A stretch of 64,000 nt of DNA, from the NCBI GenBank assembly GCA_934045075.1, contig OW203732.1:17515889-17579888 (forward strand), in the 5' to 3' direction. Below the pieces are notes generated by a model. It saw nothing but the letters and a program-made list of their open reading frames with translations. It searched no databases and was not told the DNA's origin. This DNA is from Yponomeuta sedellus (Eukaryota > Arthropoda > Insecta > Lepidoptera > Yponomeutidae). Each line of letters opens with the position of its first letter. Positions within the stretch are counted from its first letter, which is position 1. Both the position numbers and the translations under genes were made by a program. This document shows positions 10,861-21,711 of the stretch, piece by piece.

Positions 10861-10932
10861 CACCCATGCCGGGATTCGAACCCGCAACCTCTGGCTATCC
10901 GTACCAGCGCTCTACCAATTGAGCCAATGGGC
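10861..10932 (-). repeat. tRNA-like block of the 310-bp repeat (unit 1)
   Basis: 72 nt on the minus strand with A-box-like TGGCTCAATTGG, B-box GGTTCGAATCC and a cloverleaf-like set of arms: acceptor GCCCAT/ATGGGT, D stem GCTC/GAGC, anticodon stem CTGGT/GCCAG with loop ACGGATA. Loop position 33 is C rather than U, and a TTTTT follows shortly after. I treat it as a tRNA-like promoter module, not a functional tRNA gene. Confidence 0.7.
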
Positions 10933-11175
10933 GACTCACGGCATCAGTGAAATTTCGAACCTCTTTACAATATTCTCTGTATTACGTACAGGCAGCGACA
11001 TCTGACTTAAGCAAATTGCATTACTTACAGCCCCGACTACCTACTTTGCAGTTAGGTTTAACATCGGAACGATATCACTGTACCCACATGATTACACTAT
11101 TTTTATTTTTTTAATGCACTAACCCGTGCTAAGGAACAAATTTAAAAAAAAAACCTATTTAGAGGCTAAAAATTT

Positions 11176-11247
11176 CACCCATGCCGGGATTCGAACCCGC
11201 AACCTCTGGCTATCCGTACCAGCGCTCTACCAATTGAGCCAATGGGC
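11176..11247 (-). repeat. tRNA-like block of the 310-bp repeat (unit 2)
   Basis: Same 72-nt block as at 10861-10932. The unit is 5 bp longer through an extended A-run. Confidence 0.7.
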
Positions 11248-11530
11248 GACTCACGGCATCAGTGAAATTTCGAACCTCTTTACAATATTCTCTGTATTAC
11301 GTACAGGCAGCGACATCTGACTTAAGCAAATTGCATTACTTACAGCCCCGACTACCTACTTTGCAGTTAGGTTTAACATCGGAACGATATCACTGTACCC
11401 ACATGATTACACTATTTTTATTTTTTTAATGCACTAACCCGTGCTAAGGAACAAATTTAAAAACCTATTTAGAGGCTACAAATTTCACCCATGCCGGGAT
11501 TCGAACTCGAAACCTCTGATGCCGTGAGTC

Positions 11531-11602
11531 GCCCATTGGCTCAATTGGTAGAGCGCTGGTACGGATAGCCAGAGGTTGCGGGTTCGAATCCCGGCATGGG
11601 TG
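11531..11602 (+). repeat. tRNA-like block of the 310-bp repeat (unit 4)
   Basis: Plus-strand copy with intact B-box and a TTTTT at 11606-11610, first unit to the right of the inversion point. Confidence 0.7.
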
Positions 11603-11840
11603 AAATTTTTAGCCTCTAAATAGGTTTTTAAATTTGTTCCTTAGCACGGGTTAGTGCATTAAAAAAATAAAAATAGTGTAATCATGTGGGTACAGTGATA
11701 TCGTTCCGATGTTAAACCTAACTGCAAAGTAGGTAGTCGGGGCTATAAGTAATGCAATTTGCTTAAGTCAGATGTCGCTGCCTGTACGTAATACAGAGAA
11801 TATTGTAAAGAGGTTCGAAATTTCACTGATGCCGTGAGTC

Positions 11841-11912
11841 GCCCATTGGCTCAATTGGTAGAGCGCTGGTACGGATAGCCAGAGGTTGCGGGTTCGAATT
11901 CCGGCATGGGTG
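11841..11912 (+). repeat. tRNA-like block of the 310-bp repeat (unit 5)
   Basis: Plus-strand copy, 310 bp after the previous one. One base of the T arm differs (GAATTCC instead of GAATCCC). Confidence 0.7.
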
Positions 11913-12150
11913 AAATTTTTAGCCTCTAAATAGGTTTTTAAATTTGTTCCTTAGCACGGGTTAGTGCATTAAAAAAATAAAAATAGTGTAATCATGTGGG
12001 TACAGTGATATCGTTCCGATGTTAAACCTAACTGCAAAGTAGGTAGTCGGGGCTGTAAGTAATGCAATTTGCTTAAGTCAGATGTCGCTGCCTGTACGTA
12101 ATACAGAGAATATTGTAAAGAGGTTCGAAATTTCACTGATGCCGTGAGTC

Positions 12151-12222
12151 GCCCATTGGCTCAATTGGTAGAGCGCTGGTACGGATAGCCAGAGGTTGCG
12201 GGTTCGAATCCCGGCATGGGTG
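12151..12222 (+). repeat. tRNA-like block of the 310-bp repeat (unit 6)
   Basis: Plus-strand copy, 310 bp after the previous one. The array ends about 30 bp later at the outer direct repeat. Confidence 0.7.
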
Positions 12223-12454
12223 AAATTTTTAGCCTCTAAATAGGTTTTTAAAATTGTAGGGAAGCCAGGACTGCACCCCCTAAACCCCGGCTGCTGTCTC
12301 GCCACCCGGCTCGCTAATCGTGCCGTCATGCGAGAATTTATCGCGTCTGTCCACCCCGATTAATGTCCTTCACGCTTCACCTTCCTAACGCTGCTGGTAC
12401 ACTGGTGAATTTAGCATTTTACAACCTCGTGACAATATCATTATTTAATTGTAT

Positions 12455-12528
12455 CTCGGCACAAGACCGTGAAGCTTGGAAAACCGTGAGGGAGGCCTGT
12501 GTGCTGCAGTGGGCGTCGAATGTCTGAT
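12455..12528 (+). pseudogene. LINE ORF C-terminal scrap
   Basis: Plus-strand reading gives SAQDREAWKTVREACVLQWA and then stops. This is the usual end of RTE-type LINE proteins (AQDRxxW...EA..QQW). Only about 25 codons remain. Confidence 0.55.
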
Positions 12529-12540
12529 GATAGCCAAGGA

Positions 12541-12662
12541 CATCTTCTTCTTCTTCTTCTTCAGGCCATATTAGTCCACTGCTGGACATAGCCCTCCCCT
12601 AATGAGCCCCATTGCGCAAGGTTGTGCAATCATTGGGGGGGTAATGCCCATAATGCCAAGGA
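12541..12662 (+). mobile_element. LINE 3' end, 'CACTGCTGGACATAG' family, with CTT repeat
   Basis: A TTCTTCTTCTTC run, then GTCCACTGCTGGACATAGCC, CTAATGAGC and GGTAATGCCCATA. Other copies are 37218-37302, 55985-56097 (minus) and 56677-56940. The family is very common in Lepidoptera and is non-coding here. Confidence 0.65.
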
Positions 12663-12927
12663 CATCACGAATATGGAAATATGTGTATGATTTTAAATCT
12701 TTATGTGTAATAAATAAATGTTTTCAATTTTAAATACACCCTGACCTAGAAGGGCGTATTTGAAATTAAAAAAAGAAAGTAAAAGTTCGACAGAGACGTC
12801 GAACTTTTATAGGGCTCTTAATGACAACTATTAGGTAATAATAATAACTTGTACAAAACACATTTCCTGGCCCCAAACTACGATGCCTTGTGCGAGATAA
12901 CTAAGTAAGGACATCACAAATAAACAA

Positions 12928-13454
12928 AATAAAAAGGTGATTCCAATGCGAATACAAATGTTTTAATTTTGACGACACTTAAGCAAAGAGTTGTAGGCTG
13001 ATAAGAATATTCTTTATTGTAAAAATAATTACATTATTTTACAATTTTAGTGTGATTATAGGGGCAATATACGAGTGCAAGACAGTTGTTACGTGCGAAC
13101 AAACTTAAAAATAATAACATTTACGATTTTAGTATGTTTGTAGTGCTCATATTTAAGTTTCTGTAGTTATACTTTTAATTGTTTAACCATTAAGTTCGAT
13201 CTATTTCGGTTAAAACTAAATCGCAACAGAATCCTGCGCAAACCAATTTGCAGATACAGTCGATATCAACCCTTGTATGTCCCCACTGCTGGGGCACGGG
13301 TCTCTTCCTGCATCACCGAAAGGTTAGGCCATACTCCACCACAGTGGCCAAGTCCGGGTTGGTGGAGGATTGTAAGACAGTGGCGGGCATTACTGTCAGA
13401 ATAAAAAGGAGATTCCGATGCGAATACAAATGTTTTAATTTTGACGACACTTAA
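12928..13454 (+). repeat. Pair of 55-bp direct repeats 472 bp apart
   Basis: 12928-12982 and 13400-13454 share AATAAAAAGG, GCGAATACAAATGTTTTAAT and TTTTGACGACACTTAA with two differences. The interval holds AT-rich sequence and the 5S-like SINE copy at 13256-13399, which ends exactly where the second repeat begins. Confidence 0.7.
13256..13399 (-). mobile_element. 5S-like SINE, 5'-truncated copy
   Basis: Holds the 3' half of the family (GTCTTACAATCC, GGAGTATGGCC, CCAGCAGTGGGGACATACAA, then TTGATATCG) read on the minus strand. The 5S-like head is missing. Confidence 0.75.
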
Positions 13455-13736
13455 ACTACCGTATAAAGTAAAGACTGGCCAAAGTAAGAACTATTGCGAT
13501 AGAGATGTTGACTTTGAATAACTGAGCACGACCATGTGGCGAAATGTAGAGAAGGTCGACTTTTGCGAGTATTTTAAATCAAAACTTCGCAGCGAAGAGG
13601 CGACAAAAGAGGATTTATATTCGAGTTTTTTTTTTGTTATTTGCTATCAAAAGTAAAATTAGTTAACGCAAAAATAATCTTTGTTTTCTTCGAGGATGTT
13701 GTATAGCCTACAGCATACAAAGGGTTATTCCACCCA

Positions 13737-14265
13737 TTCCAACTGAGCTAATGGGCGACTCACGCCGCATTAGTGAAATATCGAACCTCTTTACACTATT
13801 CTCTGTATTACGTACAGATGATTTCACTGATGCCGGTGAGTCGCCCATTGGCTCAATCGGTAGAGCGCTGGCACGGATAGCCAGAGGTTGCGGGTTCGAA
13901 TCCCGGCATGGGTGAAATTTTTAGCCTCTAAATAGGTTTTTAAATTTGTTCCTTAGCACGGGTTAGTGCATTAAAAATAAAAATAGTGTAATCATATGGG
14001 TACAGTGATATCGTTCCGATGTTAAACCTAACTGCAAAGTAGGTAGTCGGGGCTGTAACGCCTGTACGTAATACAGAGAATAGTGTAAAGAGGTTCGAAA
14101 TTTCACTGATGCCGTGAGTCACCCATTGGCTCAATCGGTAGAGCGCTGGCACGGATAGCCAGAGGTCGCGGGCTCGAATCCCGGCATGGGTGGAATTTTT
14201 AGCCTCTAAATAGGTTTTTAAAATTGTCTTTAGCATGGGTTAGTGCATTAAAAATAAAAATAGTA
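13737..14265. repeat. tRNA-like repeat locus: inverted scrap plus two tandem units
   Basis: 13737-13817 is a minus-oriented piece. It turns at about 13818 into plus-oriented units with tRNA-like blocks at 13843-13914 and 14121-14192. The second block differs (GGTCGCGGGCTCGAAT). The head-to-head layout repeats that of the 10.8-12.3 kb array. Confidence 0.75.
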
Positions 14266-14439
14266 TAATTATGTCATGTGAGTAAAAAAAAGTTAAATTG
14301 AAACAAATTAATTTAAAAAGAAAGAAATACACTTCTGAAAACTACCTATTTCAAAATTTATTTCATTTTGCATTTTTAAGATTTTGTGTGACGTCGAAAG
14401 ATAGATTAATGCTTAAAACCGTAATGGTATGTAACATAA

Positions 14440-14612
14440 CATTTACATACAAGCCCCACACTAGGATACCCTGTGTCGTGGGAACCAGAAACAACGACAT
14501 CACAAACATGTAAACATCCAAGACCTGGGGTTTTCTTTCCCCAGCCGGGAATCGAACCCTAGACCCCTTGCATGGTAGGCAGTTGCGCTACCGCTGCACC
14601 ACAGAGGCCGTC
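14440..14612 (-). mobile_element. tRNA-derived SINE ('TGTGTCGTGGGAACCAG' family)
   Basis: On the minus strand: head GGCCTCTGTGGTGCAGCGGTA (A-box), B-box GGTTCGATTCCC, then CCAAGACCTGGGG, TGTTTACATGTTTGTGATG and CCACACTAGG (plus-strand sense shown for the last). Relatives: 18587-18701 (body only), 58205-58400 (minus) and 60108-60305 (plus). Confidence 0.75.
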
Positions 14613-14784
14613 AGTCAGTTGTTTACACAAATTATGTGTTAAATAGTATGGAGTATGTTGGACAGTTATTAAAAGGTGACTGTGATATTGATGGAGCACG
14701 TAAAGGGATTCGTATAGAGAATTTCATGATTCCATATCTTTTGAAAAATATTCGAGCTTTGAAAATCAGTTAAACGACTCGTGG

Positions 14785-15110
14785 GAGAACGTCGTCGTCA
14801 TGTTTCATGAATTGAGCATTTTCGATGTAAAATTATTCCAAGCAAAAACGCATTGTTCGAAACATCCATTGATGGGCAAAGGCCAGCATACCGCTGTAAG
14901 AGAATACATATTTTATTTAGTTAGAATATTTTCTGGGCTTAATCGCGTAGTAATTTGTTTCCTGATTGAGGGTAGTCTGAAACCTCGTCAGCCGCAGATG
15001 CGAACGGGTGCCAGCCATCAGTCTTCTCGTGACCACGATGACTGTAACGTCGTCGAAACGTCGAGGTAAAATAGCAATAATTTACTACGCGATTAAGCCC
15101 CGAAAATATT
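14785..15110 (+). repeat. Repeat-like stretch with 'TCGTCGAAACGTCGAGG' motif
   Basis: A block GACCACGATGACTGTAACG followed by GTCGAAACGTCGAGGT resembles the block at 25408-25445 inside another repeat. Such GAAACGTC motifs are frequent in animal retroelement ends. I see no protein. Confidence 0.35.
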
Positions 15111-15164
15111 CTAACTATGTGTACAAGTCGCGAAAGTTTAAAATATGTTACATATTTTATACTT

Positions 15165-15303
15165 TTCTAGCTGGTCTCGGGTCTTGGATGTTATCTATGT
15201 TCTTATTGTATTAAATCTATCGTCGAGTTAGCACCTATAACACAAGTCATTTAGTTGTACTTTGTATAGGGCTAACGAGATCTGTGTAATATTTCCATGA
15301 ATT

Positions 15304-15344
<41 letters not shown>
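15165..15344 (+). mobile_element. SINE body fragment followed by a TA microsatellite
   Basis: 15165-15300 is the body of the SINE seen in full at 16690-16915, on the opposite strand and without its tRNA-like head. A (TA)n run of about 36 bp follows (15306-15343). Confidence 0.65.
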
Positions 15345-15569
15345 CAAACCTTGTCATCGATCCATGTATGAAATAAACTTCTGGTTGTATTTTAGTGTTA
15401 TAATCGCGAAGGTGTCAAGCCAAGGTCTGTTTTGATTAACAAATTGTGTTAATCTAGTCTTGTAAAGTTCCATCGGATGACTGCTGTGTCTAGCCATTAT
15501 AACCGGCCATTAATTAACGGGCAAAGAGAAAGAACAACAGTTTTAATTAATTACTACTGTGAAATTCTG

Positions 15570-15685
15570 GTCCTCCAGCGGTTGACTGGTAGAAAATGCT
15601 TCTGGCATTAAGTTCGCCGCATTGTACGATGTTATTATTAAAATTTAAGTGTAATAAAAGTATTAATAATAATAATAATTTGAAG
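15570..15685 (+). mobile_element. LINE 3' end with TAA repeats
   Basis: GGTTGACTGGTAGAAAATGC, GGCATTAAGTTCGCC and a terminal AATAATAATAAT. Same family at 18098-18203 (plus), 31683-31768 (minus) and 46740-46830 (minus). All end in (TAA)n/(TTA)n with variable left limits. Confidence 0.6.
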
Positions 15686-16052
15686 GCTAGTATACACTAC
15701 AGCATGTTGACCTTTACATATTAGTTGCAAAATCGCCAATAAAACTGAGTGGATTGCATGGTTGTATAGGTTTACGTGCCATAGACTATATTCTTTATAG
15801 ATTTACCATCGTGGTAGGTTTCACTGCGATATTTTTTTGAGAACTATGATATTAAGACTGCTCCTCAAGGAGAAATTCCGATGCAAAAGTATTTTTGTTT
15901 TATATTGCGCACTAGAAACATAAAAAAGAAATAAAATTTAAGAAAATACATGTACAAAGGCGAGCTTATCTCTTTGAGAGATTTCTTCCAGCGTACTACA
16001 ACGAAGTTCAGTTGTTATCTACAATCTTCATGCCGGATCGAAATAAAACTTT

Positions 16053-16194
16053 GGGCCCGCTTCTGAATTGAGAATTTCACTAAGTGAATACTTAAGTTAC
16101 GTTCTATCACGCTCTTTGCTGAGAAATCCGAAGAAACAGCACTACAATTAAGTACATATTTACTTGACGAAATTCTCGACTCAGAAACTAGCCC
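16053..16194. mobile_element. MITE with inverted ends (copy 2 of 3)
   Basis: Same ends and length as 5917-6054, starting GGGCCCGCTTCTGAATTGAG and ending with its imperfect inverse. The centre TCTTTGCTGAGAAAT is shared too. Confidence 0.75.
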
Positions 16195-16230
16195 TTAGCC
16201 AATACGTTTAGAGGACTCAAATCGAGTATT

Positions 16231-16590
16231 GATCTTCTTCTTCTTTGGTCCTTTAACTCCTAACGGAGCTTAGGGCCTCAATCACAGATTTCCACTTCTG
16301 ACGGTGGTTCGCGGCAGCCTTCAATTCAGGCCAGCTAGTGCCGATCAGGTGGTCCGTGGCCGCCCCTCTCTTTCGGCTGCCCAATGGGGTATACGTACTC
16401 GTAAGTGCTTGTCTGGTCAGGCATCTCTTGTCGCGGCGTAGTGTATGTCCTATCCAGCGCCATTTCCTATCCAGCATTTCTAGGTGGACTGGTATCTGAT
16501 TGGAACACTTCCAGAGGTCCTGGTTCCGTATTCTTCGTGGCCAGAATATCCCCAGTATCTGTCCGAGACATTTGTTAATAAATACCTAGT
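16231..16590 (-). pseudogene. RTE-like LINE, 3' end of reverse-transcriptase ORF
   Basis: Minus strand: from about 16585 a frame gives LGQILGIFWPRRIRNQDLW and then RKWRWIGHTLRR, followed by GSRKRGA and NHRQKWKSVIEALSS. These are the conserved C-terminal motifs of RTE-type LINE proteins, after the reverse transcriptase. The final frame ends in a stop at 16253. An AAGAAGAAG tail follows on the minus strand, as expected of target-primed insertion. It is a 5'-truncated dead copy. Confidence 0.8.
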
Positions 16591-16689
16591 ATTGATCAGG
16601 CAAAAAAAAACAATATTTAAACTTTTTGCAATCCGCCCAAACTCCCGTATTTGCTGTGACAATGAGGTAAATAATAATAATAATAAATA

Positions 16690-16915
16690 TTCATGGACAT
16701 ATTACACAGATCTCGTTAGCACTATACTAAGTACAACTAAATGACTTGTGTTATAGGTGCTAACTCGACGATAGATTAAATACAGTAAATACATAGATAA
16801 CATCCAAGACCCGAGACAAACTAGAAAAGTTCGTTTCCTAGTTTGACCCGGCCGGGGATCGAACCCGAGACCTTCGGTTTTACAGTCAGCGTGCCAAACC
16901 GCTGCGCCACCGAGG
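16690..16915 (-). mobile_element. tRNA-derived SINE ('GGTGCTAACTCGACG' family), best copy
   Basis: Minus strand: head CCTCGGTGGCGCAGCGGTTT (A-box) and B-box GGTTCGATCCCC, then a body with CTAGTTTGTCTCGGGTCTTG and a GGTGCTAACTCG block (plus-strand sense). It ends near TAATATGTCCATGAATATT. About 225 bp. Confidence 0.8.
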
Positions 16916-17436
16916 TAAATGACTCAATGACCAGTATTGGACAATACAATACTGCACCCGCACAATACGCCGTTTCCTAAAGGACGGCAATTAATGGTTC
17001 ATTTGCCCTGTTATGTGACATGCAATTGTCAGCGAGCTGTGATCGTATCGCGTGCATTGCATGCGACATCCATTTGGATGTAACAGACAGGAAATTTACT
17101 CGTTAGATGAACATATAGGTGCATTTAGGCGGGAGGTTTCAGTGGCTATTGTTTTTTTCGTTTTTACGATTCAGGGACTATTGTCCCTTGGGGACAAAAG
17201 TCCCTCGTCTGCCCTAGGCCCTTTGGTTGAGGAATTATTTTCGCGTGATGTTTCTGCAAGTGCGTGCGTGCACCTTTGGGCCTAGCTTGCATCGCGAATA
17301 GAATCGCCGTGATTTTTTTTTCTGACGTATTATACGTGGGACACTTAGAAAGTTTTGAGTATTTGAATATTTTTCTGGTCGTGCAATAAAGTGTTCTCTA
17401 TCTCTATCTATCTAGCTGAGTGGCCTGGTAAATCAC

Positions 17437-17490
17437 GTTCGATATCATCCCTTGTAAGTCCCTACTGCTGGGGCACATGTCTCCTATGGT
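17437..17490 (-). mobile_element. 5S-like SINE, short 3' fragment
   Basis: Only the last 50 bp of the family is present (CCCTACTGCTGGGGCACATG on the plus strand). Confidence 0.55.
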
Positions 17491-17636
17491 TTTTCATCAT
17501 TAAACACTTATGTATTGTTAACAAACATAGGTGTGCATTGTCATTGGCAATCTGGATTTAGCTGTTCCTTCACGGTAAAGTCAGTTAAAACTTAATAAGT
17601 AGTAGCAGAGACATAAAGTCGATCGCAGGTCCAGAG

Positions 17637-17699
17637 TGGATAAGCATAGCGCAAGATAGAGATGTATGGACACAGTTGCAGGAGGCTTACGCCCAATAA
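17637..17699 (+). pseudogene. LINE ORF C-terminal scrap
   Basis: Plus frame reads WISIAQDRDVWTQLQEAYAQ then stop: the end of an RTE-type LINE protein. Nothing upstream continues it in frame for long. Confidence 0.6.
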
Positions 17700-18097
17700 G
17701 GGTGCTCTAAATATAAAATAAAAAAAAAATTAACTCCGGAGTTCCCAAAGGCAAATTTGCATGAGATTAATTTCTGTATTCAATTAGATTGGAACGTTAA
17801 GTGGAGATCTAAGAAATAATGAATTATAAATAATAATCTATAAATAGAGATTAAATAAATAAATGCAATTTAAAGATTTACCTATGTTGTGATAGTTATT
17901 AGTATATATATTTTTATATATATTTTATATATTTTTATATATAATTATTATCTATTATAAGATTTATAATAAGTATATAGTGTATATTTACTTACTTATA
18001 TATTATATGTACTTATTGAGTACTTGTCAGCTTATCTAATTTTAACTAAGTTTATCTTCCGTTTTGTTTCGAATGCCTACCATTTAATCTCTTGCAC

Positions 18098-18203
18098 CAT
18101 CTGTGGTTGACTGGTAGAAAATGCTTATAGCATTAAGTCCGCCACATTGCCATTATATTTTTTTAATTATGTGCAATAAACGTATTAATAATAATAATAA
18201 TAA
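18098..18203 (+). mobile_element. LINE 3' end with TAA repeats
   Basis: Same family as 15570-15685: GGTTGACTGGTAGAAAATGC, AGCATTAAGTCCGCC, then (TAA)n. Confidence 0.6.
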
Positions 18204-18586
18204 AGTTATAAATTTATGTAAGAATAATATGTAGTTAATTTATTGTAAAGAGCAAAATAAAAGGCTATATTATTATTATTATAATAGCAGAGAATTAAGA
18301 AAAAAGATCATGATAGCTGAACTATTCACAATTGTAATAAAGTTACCATTTAGCTTACATGGATACATTACATGTAATTGTACAACCAGTGGCGTTTTCT
18401 ATAGATTAATACAAAGATCATAATAAAAACACAAGATTCATGGAATGATTCTTATAATAATAAAGTAGCCATTTTCTTCAGTTTCAAATGCAAAAAAATA
18501 CACTTAAGTTTTTAAAGAAACAAATAATTATTTACGAGTAGCTTTGAATATCTTTAACAATTTTGGATTTTAGAATTAACATAAGA

Positions 18587-18701
18587 TAACATTTACATAC
18601 AGGCACATACATTTCTTATGGCCCCACACTAGGATACCCTGTGTCGTGGGAGCCAGAAACAACGACATCACAAACATGTAAACATCCAATACCTGGGGGT
18701 T
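18587..18701 (-). mobile_element. SINE body fragment ('TGTGTCGTGGGAGCCAG')
   Basis: Body of the SINE at 14440-14612, without the tRNA-like head. It breaks off at a T-run at 18701. Confidence 0.6.
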
Positions 18702-19769
18702 TTTTTTCAAGGTCGATTGATTTATTTCAGTAATTTAAAGTATACCCTTTACTATTCATTTAATGATTTTTCTTCGTGCAATTTGGTTTCCTCCTATGTC
18801 GAACTTAGGCCGTCTAACTTAAAGAAAAAAATGCTGGCAATCGAAACCACTAACTCCCGGCCTTCTACTACTCCTCTACCACCGCCTTTTGCATAAAAAG
18901 CGTATTTTTTCTTTTAAATGGCATGCCACCGGTAAATCGTTGTCCTTTTGTTTTTCCGGCCAGCAACCGCGCACAAGTGTACATAAAGTACACCCAATGT
19001 CGGTGGACAAACAAGGAGGAATCATAAAAATTAACTGTTATAGCCCCGATGAGGGGACGTTGTGGGCACAAAACAAATACTGAAGAGAAGTGTAAGTGCG
19101 CATAATGTTTGGCTGGGTCAATAGGGCGGCAATTGATGGTTCTGTCGTTTGTTGTCTAGATGGTTGCTGTGTGGGTTTTGGGTACTTTTTATTTTGCCGC
19201 TCGATAATACATCCTCTAGTTGGTCGACTGGGACGTGCCTTGCCGGCCTTTCTTCGCACTTTCGTAATTTTTTGTCGCTACACACACACACAAAGAGAGG
19301 AAATATCTTCTTAGAAATATATTCTAATAGTCTTATATTGCTTTTTGCTTTTGAATTTCACTGGCAATTGGCACTGCGGTGTTGACACCTGCCAATCACA
19401 GCAACAAAAGCTAATACAAGAATGTTGATTAAAAAACTAGTTATAATTTTAGATTGCATCAACTCTGTACGGTTTGTGGAAATAAATTATTCATATTCGT
19501 TGTCTTTTCATCTTCTTTATAGTATATCCAGCAAGCGTGCTTGGAGCGACTAATCTACAAAATTTTTGGTAAAATGGCAAACAGCCGGCGGCGATTACTT
19601 CTGCCAGGATCACGTTTTGACACGTCATGGGCGTAATAGGGGGTTAACAAAACATTACTTTGAGGCTTTACTTGCTATGACGTCCGGATTAAACAAGTTA
19701 ATATGATAAATATTTACTTATAGTACAAATACTAGATAGCGCGAAGGTTAATATTTACATAGGATTACA
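18702..19769. other. No gene seen
   Basis: Several frames of 60-78 codons overlap on both strands at 18868-19385 with no recognisable domain. The word CTAATACATCCTC...TTGGTCGACTGGGACGT at 19206-19233 recurs at 48800-48842, so part of this is dispersed repeat. The rest is unassigned. Confidence 0.4.
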
Positions 19770-19890
19770 TGAGCATATAGTGAAAGTTGATGAAGTGAAA
19801 GAGGTTAATCAGGATCTGGTCAAGTGATAAACACAGGTATCTCTACTTCTCTGGGATCCAGACGTATGTTTATGTATGTATGTATTCAGG
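19770..19890 (+). pseudogene. LINE 3' end, 'GTTGATGAAG' family
   Basis: GATGAAGTGAAAGAGGTTAA ... GGATCTGGTCAAGTGATAA ... TCTGGGATCCAGACGT. It is a decayed relative of the clearer copy at 27845-28010, where the reading is LMNVDEAK, DRGKWQSLVSAYP. Others: 28535-28630, 44890-45020, 48700-48860 (minus) and 56540-56580. Confidence 0.45.
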
Positions 19891-20189
19891 TTGATGATGC
19901 TAATAAAATATACCTCAGAATAGAATTAAATAATTACAGGGCTTCTGTCCATCTGACCAGTTATTCCTCTAACATCCATACTCTCTCGAATGAGTTAGTT
20001 GGATCTGGGTTATTCTAAACGTGCGTGGCTTTATAGTCGAGTCGGATCGCTTGTGTGAATTTTATTGGTATTTAAAGTGTGTTGTTCAATTGTGCGTTGG
20101 TCAAATGGTCAATGGGAGGGAAATTAATAGTCGCACTTGCACTTGATTCAGAATCACTCTAGAATTGTTTTCAGTCTCATTGAACATCA

Positions 20190-20497
20190 TTACATGGAGC
20201 GGTCAGGTACAGGATGGGTGAGCGTCCCGTGACTACCGCTAGTGGCATTTTTCCGAGCGCTTCCGTGCTTCGCAAGGCACGTCAAGCCGTGGGTGCAGGC
20301 TGTCATGTAATGGCAGTCGTTAAGCCATGTCAGAGGCCTTATGGGTGGCTTGATAACTTCTGACAGTAAGGCCCGCCACTGTCTTACAATCCTCCACCCG
20401 ACTTGGCCCCCGTGGCAGGAAGGTTAGGTTAGGTTAGCGATGCAGGAAGGGACCCGTGCCCCAGCAGTGGGGACATACAAGGGTTGATAACGAGATG
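20190..20497 (+). mobile_element. 5S-like SINE, nearly complete
   Basis: Starts inside the 5S-like head (GCGGTCAGGTACAGGATGGG) and runs to GGACATACAAGGGTTGATAACG. It carries a local extra GGTTAGGTTAGGTTAGC and a small deletion near 20400-20430. Confidence 0.8.
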
Positions 20498-20984
20498 GAG
20501 TAAAATCTATGACCCCACCTCCTGTATTTTTTTTTCCTAATATGTGGCAATTTCTATCCTTACTATAATATTATAAATTTTGAACTTCGTTTGTAAATGG
20601 AATGGATGTGTTTTACTTGTTTGTCGATACTCAAACGGTTCATCAATTTATTTTTATTTGGTTTATTAGGCATGTAAAACAGGAAACAATCTAAGTACAA
20701 TATAATAGTAGCGTGTACTAGTTTTAAGCTAGATTGACACCAAAGTATATATGTACTTTAAAATTTATGGACAGTCTAAATAAGGTAGTCCTCATATTTA
20801 GGTACAATGAGATAAGAATTAGGTATATAAAATCTACACAGGAAAGAAGTTGAGGTTTACGAGCGGCCGCCGCCGGCCGGTTTGTATTTTGAAGAGTAAC
20901 GGCTGCTTTCATCCACACATTTTATACTATGTAAATATTTTATCTTTGTAATGAATGCATTCTTCATTCATTTCTTCTTTTCCG

Positions 20985-21100
20985 TCAATGGTTGATTGGA
21001 AGAAATTACTTTTAGTAATAAGGCCGCCACTTCTACTGTGCTGTTATTTAATAAGTCTCTTATGTAATCCCTGGTGTACATCGAATAAAGAATATTCTAT
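20985..21100 (+). mobile_element. LINE/SINE 3' end, 'AATAAAGAATATTCT' family
   Basis: GGTTGATTGGAAGAAATTAC, AGTAATAAGGCCGCCAC and TCGAATAAAGAATATTCTAT, with weak remains of the TTATC tail. Confidence 0.55.
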
Positions 21101-21711
21101 CTATTTTTTATTTGTATTTCTCACATAAATAGTAAATATAACCAATATTTTTTTTGTTACAGGTAAGTTTCTGTTTCACTTTTGGATGGTCTACTTTGGT
21201 AAGGTGTATTTTCATATACTCGACATTTTTTATGTCCCTTAGCTTGGTGAAGGCACATTGGTGCCTTGTTTACCCTGTACCTATACAAACAAAACCAAGA
21301 AAAACCAAGAAAAAACTAAAATATCACATACTTACATAACAAGTCCTCAAAAACCTTTGATGAGTAAAGCAACTAACGTTTAATGTTAAACTTACGTTTT
21401 TAATAAGCAATAAATCAGTGACACCTGATCGTAAGTTTTTCCAAGAACAAGACTAATTAACCTGTCTTAGATTATGATGTATCCGGGCCGATATGTGGCC
21501 AACTTCTGTGCAGGTGTCGCGAAGAGTGTAATTAACTGGGGCCCTTACCCTACTTGCGTTACGTAGAATGTTTCTTGTTAGGCTAGACTGGTAGTTGAAC
21601 TAATTATCAACTAATATCTTCTCGTGAACCACGTTTGTTACGATAGAGACACGGGTGTAAATCAGCAGCGTAGGTAGCGTGACGACGCGAGTTTTGAATC
21701 AAATCAAATCG

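Larger units (their letters stand above)
10772..12263. repeat. Palindromic array of the 310-bp tRNA-like repeat
   Basis: The left arm (10785-11517) holds minus-oriented units, two complete and one cut. The right arm (11518-12250) holds plus-oriented units starting at 11521, 11831 and 12141, exactly 310 bp apart. The switch at about 11517 falls inside the tRNA-like T arm. The word AAATTGTAGGGAA occurs at both outer edges (10772-10784 and 12251-12263), perhaps a 13-bp target duplication. Each unit contains a tRNA-like block, a T-run just after it, and about 230 bp of shared AT-rich sequence. Confidence 0.85.

Noticed and set aside
10785..12250. CRISPR array (regular 310-bp spacing)
   Set aside because: Units are 310 bp and contiguous with no unique spacers, in a eukaryotic context. 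Tandem repeat instead.
10861..14192. Repeated tRNA-like blocks as functional tRNA genes
   Set aside because: Anticodon loop has C at position 33 and the T stem is imperfect. All copies lie in a dispersed repeat and several are cut. They are pol III promoter modules.
11126..14236. Open frames reading FTHAGIRTRNLWLSVPAL on both strands
   Set aside because: They are translations of the tRNA-like repeat and recur at every copy.
15028..15066. Hammerhead ribozyme
   Set aside because: GAAAC and GTC are present, but the CTGATGA core and supporting stems are not seen.
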